A stretch of DNA of 64,000 nt from Atrichornis clamosus (taxonomy: Eukaryota > Chordata > Aves > Passeriformes > Menuridae): contig WBMZ01005383.1 of assembly GCA_013400975.1 (NCBI GenBank), positions 62,001 through 126,000 of the forward strand, read 5' to 3'. Each line of letters starts with the position of its first letter. Positions within the stretch are counted from its first letter, which is position 1. Of the stretch, positions 25,701-35,517 are shown in pieces. The translations under genes and the position numbers were made by a program. Below the pieces are notes generated by a model that saw only the letters and a list, made by a program, of their open reading frames with translations, was not told the DNA's origin and did not search any database.

Positions 25701-28700
25701 TGTATGCAAATAGTTGGATATAAAATATAGCGGAAGTATCTGTACTGATGTTAGTATAACTGTAATGGCTATGATAGTGCTTTAGTTCCTTGATAGATAT
25801 TGAAATTGCATCTTTCTCTGGAATTTCTGTGTATAATCCATCTGGCTTCAACTTGGAGAATTGGTAGGCTTTTTCCTGTGGATTTTATGCTAACATCATG
25901 CATAATTGCTGGCTTTAAAGCTGCAGAGTAATTATCTGTGATAACATTCTCACTTGATTGCTCCTCTTAGAAACCAGCTTTTCTCAATTTTGACTTCTAG
26001 GGTCACAGTGACAGCAATGTGCAACATGGACTTCAGCCGCTTCCCCCTGGACTCTCAGACGTGTTCTCTGGAGCTGGAAAGCTGTACGTTGTATCCATGT
26101 TTCTAGCTAGATATCCTCCATGGTTAGCTGCACAAACCTTTCCCTGGACACATTTCAGAATACTGTCTATTTTAGAGCCTGAAAAAGTAGTTCATCAGAG
26201 TTATTAAGAGTCATTCTATTGACTCAGCAGTGTTGTATATCTAGCCCTTATGCTGCAAGACAGGAATTTTCTGGGAAAACATCTGATGACGTAATTCTGA
26301 TCCTGCAAACACTGTGATCTAGTCTCAGCTTCTTTGGAAAGAGTTGTTCTGTGGAGAAAGTAATGTGAACAGTAACGTTTTTGTGGCTGTTTTGTAGACC
26401 TTTTCCAGTCTATGGCAAGACCAACGTCTAGTTGTTTTGAGGTCCTCCCAGATATTTAACTGAAATATCCCTCTACAAAAAACACCAGAATCACAGAATC
26501 ACGGGGCAATTATGGTTGTCCGTGAGGTCAGCTGCTCCAATACCCTGCTGAGGGAAGGGAGTTCTTTATAATGGGTTGCTTGGGGTTGTGTCCAGTTGGG
26601 TATTGAACAAGGTAATTCAGGATCCACAACTTTTCTGTGCAACCTGCTCAAATATTTGACAACCCTGATCCTGAAAATGTTTACTTCTACCTTCTTGGGA
26701 ACAGTATTTTGCTTTGGCTTGCATCCCTTGCCTCTGGTCCTTTTGTTCTCCATTTTGTCTAAGCGTCTGGGAAAAGGCTGCTGCCACCTTCACATCAGGG
26801 CAGCAGCTGGACCCCACCACAGACTGTTCTTCTTCCAGCTGAACAAACCCTGCTCCCCCAGCCTCTCTTCTTATGCCATGTGCTCCAGTCCCTTACCATC
26901 TTGATAACCCTTTTCTCATTCCCTGTTCCTGCTACTTAGTGCACTAATTCTGTAAGTTTTTCATTTACACTTTTAAAATATTTCTAGGCTTTTGCTTCAG
27001 ATCACAGCTGTCATTTTTACTTTCATCGTTCTAAGATAGTTTGAAGTATCTGTGTTTCCTCCTTCCTCTAAATTCAGGTGTTTTACCTGTGATTGTTTCC
27101 TGAGATACACTTATCAGTGAGCAATACTTTATAGATTGTTTTTGATCTGTGATATTCAGAAGATACCATTCTAGCTGTCATTTCAGCACGAAATAAAAAG
27201 AGGGTTTGTTTTCTTGAACCAGGATGACCTATATTTTTTTTTGTTGTCATGGTATGTTATATGACAAGATCTTTCCAACCCGTTGCTGTTAGCAAACTTA
27301 GTTCATGCCAGAGACTGGATGTATTAACTTTTGTTGAACCTCTAAGCTAAAATCACATCACATTGTATTTCTTCTTCCCCTAAGATGCTTACACTGATGA
27401 AGATCTGATGCTGTATTGGAAAAATGGGAATGAGTCTCTGAAAACCGATGAAAAAATTTCTTTGTCTCAGTTTTTGATACAAAAATTCCACACTACTTCG
27501 AGACTGGCTTTCTACAGCAGCACGGGTATTGGCCTTTTCTGATTTAATACTATTGCTAAACCTAATGCTGTATTAACTGCTTGTGAGAGGGTTCTTTGGA
27601 TTATGTCACTGAGATGTAGCCTCCATGGTCTATTTGAAAGCTCAGTTTCTTGTTTTACTAGTCTTTAGAAATAAAAGAGCAAAAGAAAGCTTTTGTCTCT
27701 CTGTGCCTCCTGTCCAGGTGGTTCTCACTGATTCTGGCTTTCCTCCTCTCTCAAAGGTTGGTACAATAGACTCTATATAAATTTCACTTTACGTCGACAC
27801 ATCTTTTTCTTCTTGCTCCAAACCTACTTCCCTGCCACTCTCATGGTCATGTTGTCCTGGGTGTCCTTCTGGATCGATCGCCGAGCAGTTCCTGCCAGAG
27901 TCTCTTTGGGTGAGAACAACTGCAACAAGCCATGGCTGCGTGAAAAGCTTTGAATGTGAAATTTTGGCAGGAAAGGGAACTGTTCGTTTTGATGGTTAAA
28001 AACATTGTACAAGCAAATGGTGGTTTTATCTGATGATTAGTATAATGTGTAACTTGCAGTTTTTCTTTAGTCCTTCCTCGCTAAGCAGTCTTCCTTATTT
28101 ATACATAGCTCAGGATAGAAAGTGCTGTGGTGTTAAATATAAAGCTGTAAAACAGATTGGCACAGATAGGAAACAAGAGTCCTTGTCACCACTGGTCTTA
28201 GCAGACCTGACCTTAGGATTAGGTGTGTTGAAAAAGTGTTTTGACAGCATTGTGTTTAAACCCTGGAGGTTAAGGCGGAAGTTAAATGCTGTTCCTAGGA
28301 AAATCCTGAGCACTCCATTTCTCCTCAAAACTCAACCTATCATGAGCACAAAAGTGTAGGCAGGGGAACAGTTCTGCATTGGCAGAAGAGATACTTAACA
28401 CACATTTATTTAATATTGAACATCTTTTAGAGCATCATGTAGAGCATAATTGCTGTTGTTCTAGAGACAAAAAGCCTTATGGACTGTATCAATCAATAAC
28501 ATTTATTTTTCTTGGTTTTTTCCAGGGATAACCACTGTGCTGACCATGTCCACAATCATCACTGGGGTAAATGCTTCCATGCCTCGTGTTTCCTACATCA
28601 AAGCAGTGGACATTTACCTGTGGGTCAGTTTTGTGTTTGTCTTCCTCTCTGTATTGGAATACGCGGCTGTGAATTACCTGACGACGGTGCAAGAGCGGAA

Positions 28701-31700
28701 GGAGAGGAAACTCCGGGAGAGGGTAAGAAAAGCTTTTGTTCATCCATTTATTTCTTTCTTTTCCTTACAGCTGATCTGGTCTTTATATTGACTGTCTGTT
28801 AATGGGAAAACACTGACAACCATGTGTTGAATTGGGTCTGTTTAGACTGCTTCACCTCAGACTGAATTGCTAACACAAAAACAGGATTTGGTCTCATGGG
28901 TCTTCATAGAAACATTAGAGCAGAGGAGAGTGTGATCTGAACTGGGAAAGTCTGCAACCTGGAACTGTGAGGCAAGAGGGGAAAATATAAAATCTGATAC
29001 TTTACTGAAGACTGTTTAGTAAGCTAAGGGTGTTATTTGGAGCAAATTCATTCCTCCCTCAATAGGCAATTTTACTCTGGAAATTGGATGTATTAGTGGA
29101 GGTGTTCCCCATTACCAGGCAGAAATAATAGTCAGCCAAGCTTATGCTTGTACTTTTTAACGTACTGTGAAAGGTCTTATCCTGCATCCCTGGAAGTTTT
29201 CAAGACCTGACCAGATACAGTCTTGAGCAGTCTGGCCCTGCTGTGAGCAAGATATAGGACTACAGGTCCCCTGAAGTCCTTTCCAGCCAGAAGTATTTTA
29301 CAGACCTGCAGGCTCTTCTTCTTTATAATTAAACAAAGCACCATCGCCTTTTGAACACTAGGGCTTGGGACCAAAATTTTTTTCAGTCCCCACACATCCA
29401 GGACATCACCATGTTTTACAGCTTCTTTCTTCCCAGTAGGAACTCCCCACATTAGTTCACTGGTAATACTGGTAACTTAATGTCCTGGAGAAATTTGTAT
29501 AAGACGTTTGGAAATGCCAATCCAGACATCATCTTTCATATGATTTCAGCATTACATTTCCCTCTCTGAACTATTCTTTTAGTTTTACATGTTCTTCTCT
29601 TTCCCCTTCTCTTCTTCCTATGACTTTCTTGAAATACAGCATAAATCACCTAACAGTCCAGCACCTTTCCTAGTTGACATCTCATAAAAAATGTAATTAG
29701 ATATCTTTTCAAAAGCAATTGGAATAAATTTAACAGACTTCTGGGATGAAGTTTTACCTCTCTTCAAGGCCTTCTCAACAGCAGTATGATTCTGGAAAGC
29801 TACGAACGGGTCCTGAGTATCTTAATTTATTTATGCCCCATCCTAGTCCCCACCTGGGACGCAGCAGTTCCCTGCAACACAAGACAGAGATGCTCTGTGC
29901 AAGCACAGCCACTTGAGTGTGTCTGACTTGCTGCACGTGAGCACTGGTCTGTGGCATTTTAGCCAGCCCTGCTCAGACATCCCCCGTCCAAAGAGCATGG
30001 CGTCTTGACAGGTCACGGGAAATAAAAAAACATTCTTGCTAGGTTTGACTTGCCTAGAATAACCCTGTATATTTTTTTAAAGATGAAAACCCTTCTCCTT
30101 TCCTTTAACTGTACTGGAGGGATGAAATTAACTTTAGAGGGTTTGTTAATGCTCTGCTAAGTTTTCTGGAATGTTTTTCCACATCCAGTGATGGTGTAGC
30201 TTGTTATTTGTATCATAAATCTGCCCTTTATTGGGTTTTGTACGTGGAATTCTATATTCACTAAATCACTTTTGCTACACAAGGGAAAATATTCTATCCA
30301 GTCTACGACATGTGATGATATTAATTCTCAGTGGTGGAAATGGGAACAGAGATAATAAGCAGCATTACCTGAGGAGGAAACTCTTGAAGAAGCAGAAGAG
30401 ACACTTCTCACAGTAAATGTAGGTCTTGTCAGCCAATGCTACTCCCCTTTGAAAGACCCAAAAATCCTGGTACAAACATGATAGGCTGCCCAGACAAGAG
30501 CTCTATGTTATGTCTACATTAAGAAATTAAATGTGCCTGGGTCAAAGGCGTGCATTATCTAAAACTAAACCTTCTCTCCCTCAAGATCAGAGGAGTTGCT
30601 GTGAAATGCCTGTGGCAAATGCTCTCTGGCCCCATGCTTATTTTGAACCCAGACATGAGAACTTTTCGGTGCTTGTTGGGCTGGACAAAATTCAGGCCAG
30701 AGACATTTCTGACACTAATAGTATTGTCAGCTGCATTCCCACACCCAAGGAGGTTCTTTGGCAGTCTTGGAATTATTACTGTAGGTAGAGACTAAAATTT
30801 CTGCAGGGTGGAATTACAAAGCGCACCTCTGCGTGTTCGTGCCTGTGTGAGGATGAGTGCCATTTTACATTCTGTGGAGGTGAGTGTCTGGCACGTCAGC
30901 CTCCCTTGTCCGTAGGGGTGGCTGTCGTCGTGCGTGCATGAAGCCATGGGAACTGTAATTTGACCTGGGGGCTGTGGGAAATCAGAGGCAGGAACTCCTA
31001 GCAGAAAGGAGGTTTTGGAGTCCATTTTCATTGCATACAAATGCATAATCCATATTGCTGGGATAGGAAAACGATAAATTTTGAATAGTAGAAGACGACA
31101 TTTCATATTCAAAATTCTGTCTGTATTCATTGCATATTTTTAGGCTTGTGGGATGCATGCTGGTGCTGCTGAAGTCAATGCAAGTCTTGACATTGGCTCC
31201 AAAAGAGCTGGGATTTTACATTAGGCTTTTAGCTGGTCCTCTCCTTGGTTTAAAATCAGATTTATGAAGAAAACGTGTATCTGTAAAACCAGACCTTGGC
31301 CCTTTTCTTTTCATAACATGTTCTAGATAAGCAATTTCCACAGATTAAACTACATCTTGAATATTTATAAATGCAAAAATTGAAAAATAAGGAATCTCAA
31401 GACAGTAAGGCTGAATAAGAACTAGTTAAGAAAACCTTTTGCCTAGATTATGTGTCTGCTAAAGCATTTTTTGAGTCTTTTCTGAAGCTGTTTGTTCAAG
31501 CAGTGGAGATAAACCCCGTTTCTTCCTTTGTAAAACAAGCAAAAAGAAAAGCTACATTTTTGTTCAAAGAGAAACTTAACAGTATCTCAATCAAAATGTC
31601 AAACTCAACTGTTTGCAAGCTGTCTGTTAATAGAAAGGCATAATTTCTGTTGCTTATGTGTTTTTCCAACGTTCAGCTATATATTTTATGTCCCTAGTTT

Positions 31701-32006
31701 TCATGTACATGTGGAATACCTCACTCGAAAACCATGATGCTGGATGGAAACTACAGTGAATCTGATGCCAACAGCCTGGCAGGATATACAAGAAACCAGA
31801 TGGTACCAGAAGAAGAAAAACAAGAAAAGATGGTTGTGCATTTAGCTATGAGCAATGAATCTAATTCATCAAGGAAGAGAGGCCTGAAGGGCCATGTGGG
31901 CTTGCGCATCATCCAGAACACTCATGCCATTGATAAATACTCAAGACTAATATTCCCAGGCACCTATATATTTTTTAACTTGATATATTGGTCTGTCTTT
32001 AGCTAA
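7692..32006 (+). CDS. GABRR2: GABA-A receptor rho-2 subunit (partial, exon 1 missing)
   Basis: Eight exons join in phase into 426 residues ending in a stop; human rho-2 is about 465, so a short N-terminal exon is absent. The product is a Cys-loop chloride channel subunit that forms GABA-C type pentamers in the plasma membrane, best known in retinal bipolar cells. Visible features in order: loop D (TLYLRHYW) with the Tyr and Arg used in GABA binding; the Cys-loop with two Cys 13 residues apart; loop B (YAYTDEDL); loop C (FYSSTGWYNRLY); M1; M2 ([14 protein letters not shown]); M3; a variable cytoplasmic loop; and M4. The Ser at M2 2' and the start VDEHDF favour rho-2 over rho-1, which has Pro at 2' and IDDHDF. 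All seven introns are GT-AG, and no frameshift or stop was seen. Assignment to the rho family is very secure and to rho-2 nearly so. Confidence 0.96.
9341..9369. repeat. (TTTG)n microsatellite
   Basis: A run of about seven TTTG units in GABRR2 intron 2, with one C interruption near the left end. Confidence 0.9.
9558..9712 (-). mobile_element. CR1 LINE 3' end
   Basis: The segment opens with tcacagaatcacagaatgg, the reverse complement of the conserved avian CR1 3' terminus. It continues through the usual 3' untranslated motifs (ggaccttggaagatcat, gaccaggttgctcaaag, ccaccctggcctgggac). It is a 5'-truncated copy in GABRR2 intron 2, antisense to the gene. Confidence 0.92.
12202..12234. repeat. 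AT / CA microsatellite
   Basis: A TA-dinucleotide run followed by a short CA run, inside GABRR2 intron 2. Confidence 0.8.
17585..17652 (+). CDS. GABRR2: GABRR2 exon 3
   Basis: A 68-base exon after a ctctttcag acceptor and before a gtacgt donor. It completes the split Gly and encodes [20 protein letters not shown] then DM, the invariant rho-family first beta strand of the extracellular domain. The reading frame stays open well upstream of the acceptor (from 17329), but that part has no similarity to rho subunits and is intronic. Confidence 0.97.
18284..18354 (+). mobile_element. CR1 LINE 3' terminal fragment
   Basis: The tail reads ggtcccttccaacccaagc, then attctatgttctgtgat, the sense-strand 3' end shared by avian CR1 copies. 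Only about 70 bases remain recognisable. Confidence 0.85.
19736..20356 (+). mobile_element. Solo LTR of a neoavian endogenous retrovirus
   Basis: It starts tgtcctggttttggccggg and ends near ctggggttaaacca, the two ends of an LTR family I recognise as common in neoavian genomes. Internal landmarks also fit: gctggtacagtgctgtgttt, aactggccaaagggatattc and tttatctcaaccca. No internal retroviral genes flank it, so it is a solo LTR in GABRR2 intron 3, in the same orientation as the gene. The copy carries an N at 19917 with a duplicated flank, described separately. The family identification is from memory and was not searched. Confidence 0.85.
19823..20006 (+). repeat. Direct duplication around a single N (probable assembly artefact)
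   Basis: A block of about 90 bases (gataacagtg ... cacaagaa) is present at 19823-19916 and again at 19918-20006, separated by the only N in the window. The copies differ by a five-base gap near their start and are otherwise essentially identical. A related LTR carries this block once. The simplest reading is a misjoined read overlap, though a true tandem duplication cannot be excluded. Confidence 0.8.
21700..21923 (+). CDS. GABRR2: GABRR2 exon 4 (loop D, beta-strand core)
   Basis: This 224-base exon follows a tttgtgaag acceptor and ends at a gtaacg donor. It encodes [19 protein letters not shown] through [13 protein letters not shown] to [10 protein letters not shown], the largest piece of the ligand-binding domain. 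The loop D Tyr and Arg (YLR) that contact GABA in rho receptors are present. [10 protein letters not shown] matches rho-2 rather than the VQPDGKVLYS of rho-1. The last two bases begin an Arg codon. Confidence 0.98.
21924..26000 (+). other. GABRR2: GABRR2 intron 4
   Basis: A 4.1 kb GT-AG intron. It contains a 28-30 base tandem duplication at 22559-22616, and several TATA- or AATAAA-like strings between 22.6 and 23.3 kb that could come from an old LTR but are not diagnostic. I recognise nothing else between 23.3 and 26.0 kb. Confidence 0.85.
22559..22616. repeat. Two-copy tandem duplication
   Basis: Two adjacent imperfect copies of taccacaaaa(a)tcaccact followed by (a/g)gcaa and an AT-rich tail, at 22559-22588 and 22589-22616. 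The reverse strand translates to a Val/Ile-rich hydrophobic stretch because of the repeat. Confidence 0.8.
26001..26083 (+). CDS. GABRR2: GABRR2 exon 5 (Cys-loop)
   Basis: An 83-base exon between a tgacttctag acceptor and a gtacgt donor. It encodes [20 protein letters not shown] then CSLELES, including both cysteines of the family-defining disulfide loop, 13 residues apart. The final T is the first base of the next Tyr codon. Confidence 0.98.
26084..27384 (+). other. GABRR2: GABRR2 intron 5
   Basis: A 1.3 kb GT-AG intron, about a third of which is an antisense CR1 copy (26488-26930). The rest is AT-rich with nothing recognised. Confidence 0.88.
26488..26930 (-). mobile_element. CR1 LINE fragment
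   Basis: It begins cagaatcacagaatcacgg, the reverse complement of a CR1 3' tail. It continues through degenerate CR1 motifs (caacctgctcaaatatttga, ccacagactgttcttcttcc, agctgaacaaaccctgctcc) out to a ccttaccatcttgataaccc-like region. It is more diverged than the copy at 9558. Confidence 0.85.
27385..27525 (+). CDS. GABRR2: GABRR2 exon 6 (loops B and C)
   Basis: A 141-base exon after a cccctaag acceptor. It encodes [40 protein letters not shown] and RLAFYSSTG. The loop B Tyr and the loop C Tyr and Thr belong to the GABA site. NES is a possible N-glycosylation site. The sequence tracks mammalian rho-2 ([22 protein letters not shown]) more closely than rho-1. Confidence 0.98.
27526..27756 (+). 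other. GABRR2: GABRR2 intron 6
   Basis: At 231 bases this is the shortest intron of the gene, GT-AG, with a T/C-rich tract before the acceptor. No other feature is seen. Confidence 0.9.
27757..27909 (+). CDS. GABRR2: GABRR2 exon 7 (loop C end, M1, start of M2)
   Basis: A 153-base exon encoding [15 protein letters not shown], the M1 helix ([20 protein letters not shown]), [16 protein letters not shown] and the first base of the next Gly codon. The PAR motif at the inner end of M2 is the anion-selectivity signature of GABA and glycine receptors. Ser follows Val at the 2' pore position, as in rho-2. NFT is a possible glycosylation site. Confidence 0.98.
27910..28525 (+). other. GABRR2: GABRR2 intron 7
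   Basis: A 616-base GT-AG intron (gtgaga ... ttttttccag). I recognise no embedded element. Confidence 0.9.
28526..28722 (+). CDS. GABRR2: GABRR2 exon 8 (M2, M3)
   Basis: A 197-base exon encoding [20 protein letters not shown], the extracellular M2-M3 linker, the M3 helix ([20 protein letters not shown]) and the start of the cytoplasmic loop ([13 protein letters not shown]). It ends on a codon boundary at a gtaaga donor. Reading past the donor gives intronic sequence. Confidence 0.98.
28723..31697 (+). other. GABRR2: GABRR2 intron 8
   Basis: A 3.0 kb GT-AG intron with one degraded CR1 piece (29183-29301). Nothing else is recognised. Confidence 0.88.
29183..29301 (+). mobile_element. Degraded CR1 LINE 3' fragment
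   Basis: The order gcatccctggaagttttcaa, gaccagatacagtcttgagc, agtctggccctgctgtgagc and gaagtcctttccagccagaa follows the CR1 3' region motif by motif, but with many substitutions and no intact terminus. Confidence 0.65.
31698..32006 (+). CDS. GABRR2: GABRR2 exon 9 (cytoplasmic loop, M4, stop)
   Basis: The last coding exon follows a tgtccctag acceptor in phase 0. It encodes [20 protein letters not shown], a variable charged loop rich in Glu, Lys and Asn, then [20 protein letters not shown] and NLIYWSVFS followed by TAA. The [15 protein letters not shown] and IYWSVFS strings match rho-2; rho-1 ends IYWSIFS. The loop is the least conserved part of the family and the likely site of intracellular partners. 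Confidence 0.97.
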   Translation, partial: FSCTCGIPHSKTMMLDGNYSESDANSLAGYTRNQMVPEEEKQEKMVVHLAMSNESNSSRKRGLKGHVGLRIIQNTHAIDKYSRLIFPGTYIFFNLIYWSVFS

Positions 32007-35000
32007 GTATGCTGGCACAGTAGTGACTGAGTCAGAAGACATCCATAAAACACTATTTTGTTTGTACTTTTTTGGTCTAATCAGGACACAAAGCCAGAAA
32101 ACTGATCTTTTTATTGCTGCTTTGAAGGGTAAGGGGGAGGACACATCCTCCAGTAGGCAACTCCACGCACAGGCCTCATGGAGGAACTTGCTGTGCTGGT
32201 TGATTTCCAGCCCACACCCCTGCTCCCCTTTGCTTTATGACACCTGCCATTTCTCATACTTGAAAATATGTGTTCACCATACACCCAAAAGGTGCTGGAT
32301 GCTTGTCTGGGGCTGGCCACGCTGGTGGTGCCTGCTGTGCAATGGGCAGCCAGAAACAGTGGTCATGTGAGCCGTAATGAATTAGATAAATGCAGCGTGC
32401 AAGGGGAGGTCTGGAGAGTGCAGCTCCTGTAAGGAAAGTGAACGAGGACTTTCCTTTAAAAAATCTCTGCTTTTGAGCAAATTCTTTTGGGGTTTTTATT
32501 TGGCATATAAACATCGTAATTTTTTCCACTGTTTTATGAAGAAAATCTTGTTTAAGGGTACAGATTCTGCCTTCTCTCTGGATAGGACCTTCATTAACAC
32601 CACTAAGACATCTGACTGGCCAGGATCAGCTGGGCTGGCTACAGAGTGCAAGTGTTATGTTTGAATCAGTGGTCTTTTTTTCCAGGTTGTAAAGGGCAGC
32701 CCACACACAAACTGTATATCCCAATGTGCCTCTCTCAATCGACACAACACCCTTCTGTCCAGGCATCTGGGATCGAAAGGGATACACGTCTGCCAGAACC
32801 TCTCTGCAGAAAGAGAGGCATGTCAGAGATTAAATGGCCAAGATTACTACCGTGGGTCCAAGGTCGATGTAAGTCCTTTGAAGTTTCTGCACAACATTGT
32901 AACAAGCTTATGTGCTTGGCAGTTCTTTTCCCATCCCTTTTCTTTGCTAACAACGCTGACAGCAACACACAAATAGAGAAACATGATAGCAACAAGACAG
33001 CAATGCTCAGGTTTGTGTGCTCCTTATTTTGAGAAAACACCATGACTTTTTGGTGGATGTGGAGGTTATGTACATCAAAACATCTGCTTACCAAGCTGAA
33101 ACTAAGCAGTGGGGGCAGATCTGGAAGTGTGAAGAGCCATGAGTGAGGTTAGAATGAAGAAAAAGCAAACAAAAATACTAATGTAACCATAACTATTTGT
33201 CAGCATGTGAAATTTTCTGCTTACCATGGCAGGAATTCTGATGTCCTAAATCTCAAGGGATGTAGAAGGTGGCAGAGAAATGTCAACTCTTGCTGTCAAC
33301 AATACCCAGGTTTTCTCTTGTGCCTCAAATATTACTGCCTATATCAAGCTGATGATGGCACTGATTTACTGGAAACAAAATTGGTGAGAGAAGCTAAAAC
33401 TAACAACTGCATTCCCCTTTCATCAGCCATGTCAACAACTGACACGAATGGAGTTCTGTCTGGTCATAAAAGTAAGAAAATACAGCCCTGAAATTGCTGA
33501 AAAGAAGAAGAAGGACAGTGTCTGAGGGGCAGGAGTGCCCTGTACCCCAGCCTGCCACTTGTCTTCTGAGCTGCCAGGTCAGTGCATTCACCACCCATTG
33601 CTCCTGGGCTTGAAACCCTGATATTGCTCGCATTGACAGGTGGAGGTCACTACAAAAAAGATGCAAAAAATATTTTAAAAATAGACCACTCATTTTTTGA
33701 GAGGTTAAAGCCTGGTCATAAGACTGCGTTCTTCAGCATTAGCAGTTTTGAGTGTAAAACAGGAGCCAGTGCCCTAGCTGGCAGCAGGACAGTGCAGCAA
33801 AGGGACCTTTGCTGGTGAAAAGCAGCAGAACTGCACCATGAAGCCACCAGAGAGTGAAGGGAGTGAGAAACTTGGTTCCTGCGCCGCCCTGTTTTGCCAG
33901 TCTTTCTGCATTACCCATGGCATGTGCCATTTAACTTCTCAGTGCCTCAGCTCCTCCATCTAGAAAGTGAGGAGCAATAAGATTTACCTACCTCATAAGG
34001 TGCCAAGGGGCTTAACATGCTTAGCTAGCACGTGTGTGGGGCATGATTATGATTTCTGAGCAGGTCACCCTGCGGGAATCCGATTTTGTCTTAGTTAGCA
34101 GTGAGTTCTTCAAATGCATCCTCTGAATCAGTCCAGTTGGAAGACAGCAGGTATCTCTCCTGCCTTATAATGCTATTATAATTCCCCTGGATTATAGTGA
34201 TATTAAATCAGAGATAAATGTACACAAACAGCCAAAAAGTGAGTGCAGTCAATGAATAATGCCTCCTGGCATACAAAGCCCAGGAAGTCCTACTGCTTCA
34301 CTTTGCCATTTATTTTTATTGCACCTCCTGTACGCCTAGAAGTTATGTGATGACAAAGATGGTTCTTTAGGTCCTATCATCTTTGTTCTAGCATTGCCTG
34401 TAGTTTAAATGTCTAATAAGCATCTTTTGGAGAGGATACCTTACTGTTATTTTATTTGCGTGTGTACATAACTGATAGAGATTGATATCTGTTTTTGACA
34501 GCCTATGAAAACATCAAGAGGGTATTTTCCATTAAGAAAATCCCTCCTCTATCTTAGGCACTACTTAAGCTTATTATTCATTAAAACAATAAATGAAAAG
34601 CATAGATGCAAATAGAGCCAAGACTTCTCCTTCAGTCAACATTGTGAGTTGTATTTTTCTCCTTATTCAGAGGAGAGTGGCTAGGCATGAAGCTAGAACA
34701 AGTATTTGGTGTGTGGTACTGACAATGCACTTCACCTTTGATTTTTTCCTGGATTACAAGAGACTCCATGAGCACTGTCTAACTTGCAGTTGCAAGATCC
34801 AACCAATGTTTTGCGAGATAGTGCCTGAAGCTGGGGTCTGATTACTGTTTAGTGGATACAACCCAGTTCTGTGAAGCACTGAGCAGATGGACAATGAACC
34901 TACCAAAGGACAGGATTTTCAGAAGTGCACAGGAGATTTGGGCAAATTAAGGTCACTGATGAAAATACCTTCTCTGGACAACCTGATCCAATCACGAAGA

Positions 35001-35517
35001 GCAAAAACACCGACTCTACTCATTCTACATCTGGCTCCACTGTACTTGTACTTCTAACCAAATCATGTCTCTGAAAACAAGTAACTCTATAGATATGTAC
35101 ACATATGTATAATGTGTATGCAGGCATAACATACAGCAAAGGAAGACATTGGGACGTGTACCTATGGTAAATAGTTTACATATGTGAAATTGTAATATAT
35201 TGTATGTAAAATACCGTTTATTATGCCCAGAAAACTTACTATATTGAATGGAAAATGAATGTCAGCCAAGGGCCAAGAAATGAGGTATTGGCAAACAATA
35301 TGTGTTCTTTCACAATTTTTTTCTGAAAAAGGTGTTGAGAAGGATGCAAGAAATGCTGATGCTAAACTTGTACAATGGGTAATAAAATCCGGTAATAAAA
35401 TAACAGACGGAAAGGGTGGAACAGTCCATTTCATGGTGTGAACTTTAAAATGTGATTTTTATTCTGTTTGGAAATCTATTACCTGTGAGCTGATGCCCAG
35501 GGCAAAAGATTTTAATA
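32007..35517 (+). other. GABRR2: GABRR2 3' UTR and start of intergenic DNA (end undefined)
   Basis: The transcript must continue past the stop, but its end cannot be fixed by eye. AATAAA hexamers occur at 34588-34593, twice near 35380-35400, and at 35512-35517. An ATTAAA at about 32829 is also possible. None has a diagnostic downstream GT-rich element that I can single out. A MIR piece lies inside (33920-34022). Confidence 0.3.
33920..34022 (+). mobile_element. Ancient MIR SINE fragment
   Basis: The order catttaacttctcagtgcct, cagctcctccatctagaaag, atttacctacctcataaggt and ggcttaa follows the MIR core and 3' part (normally ...cctcagtttcctcatctgta... and ...acctacctcat...). Substitutions are frequent, as expected of an amniote-age relic. 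Confidence 0.75.
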
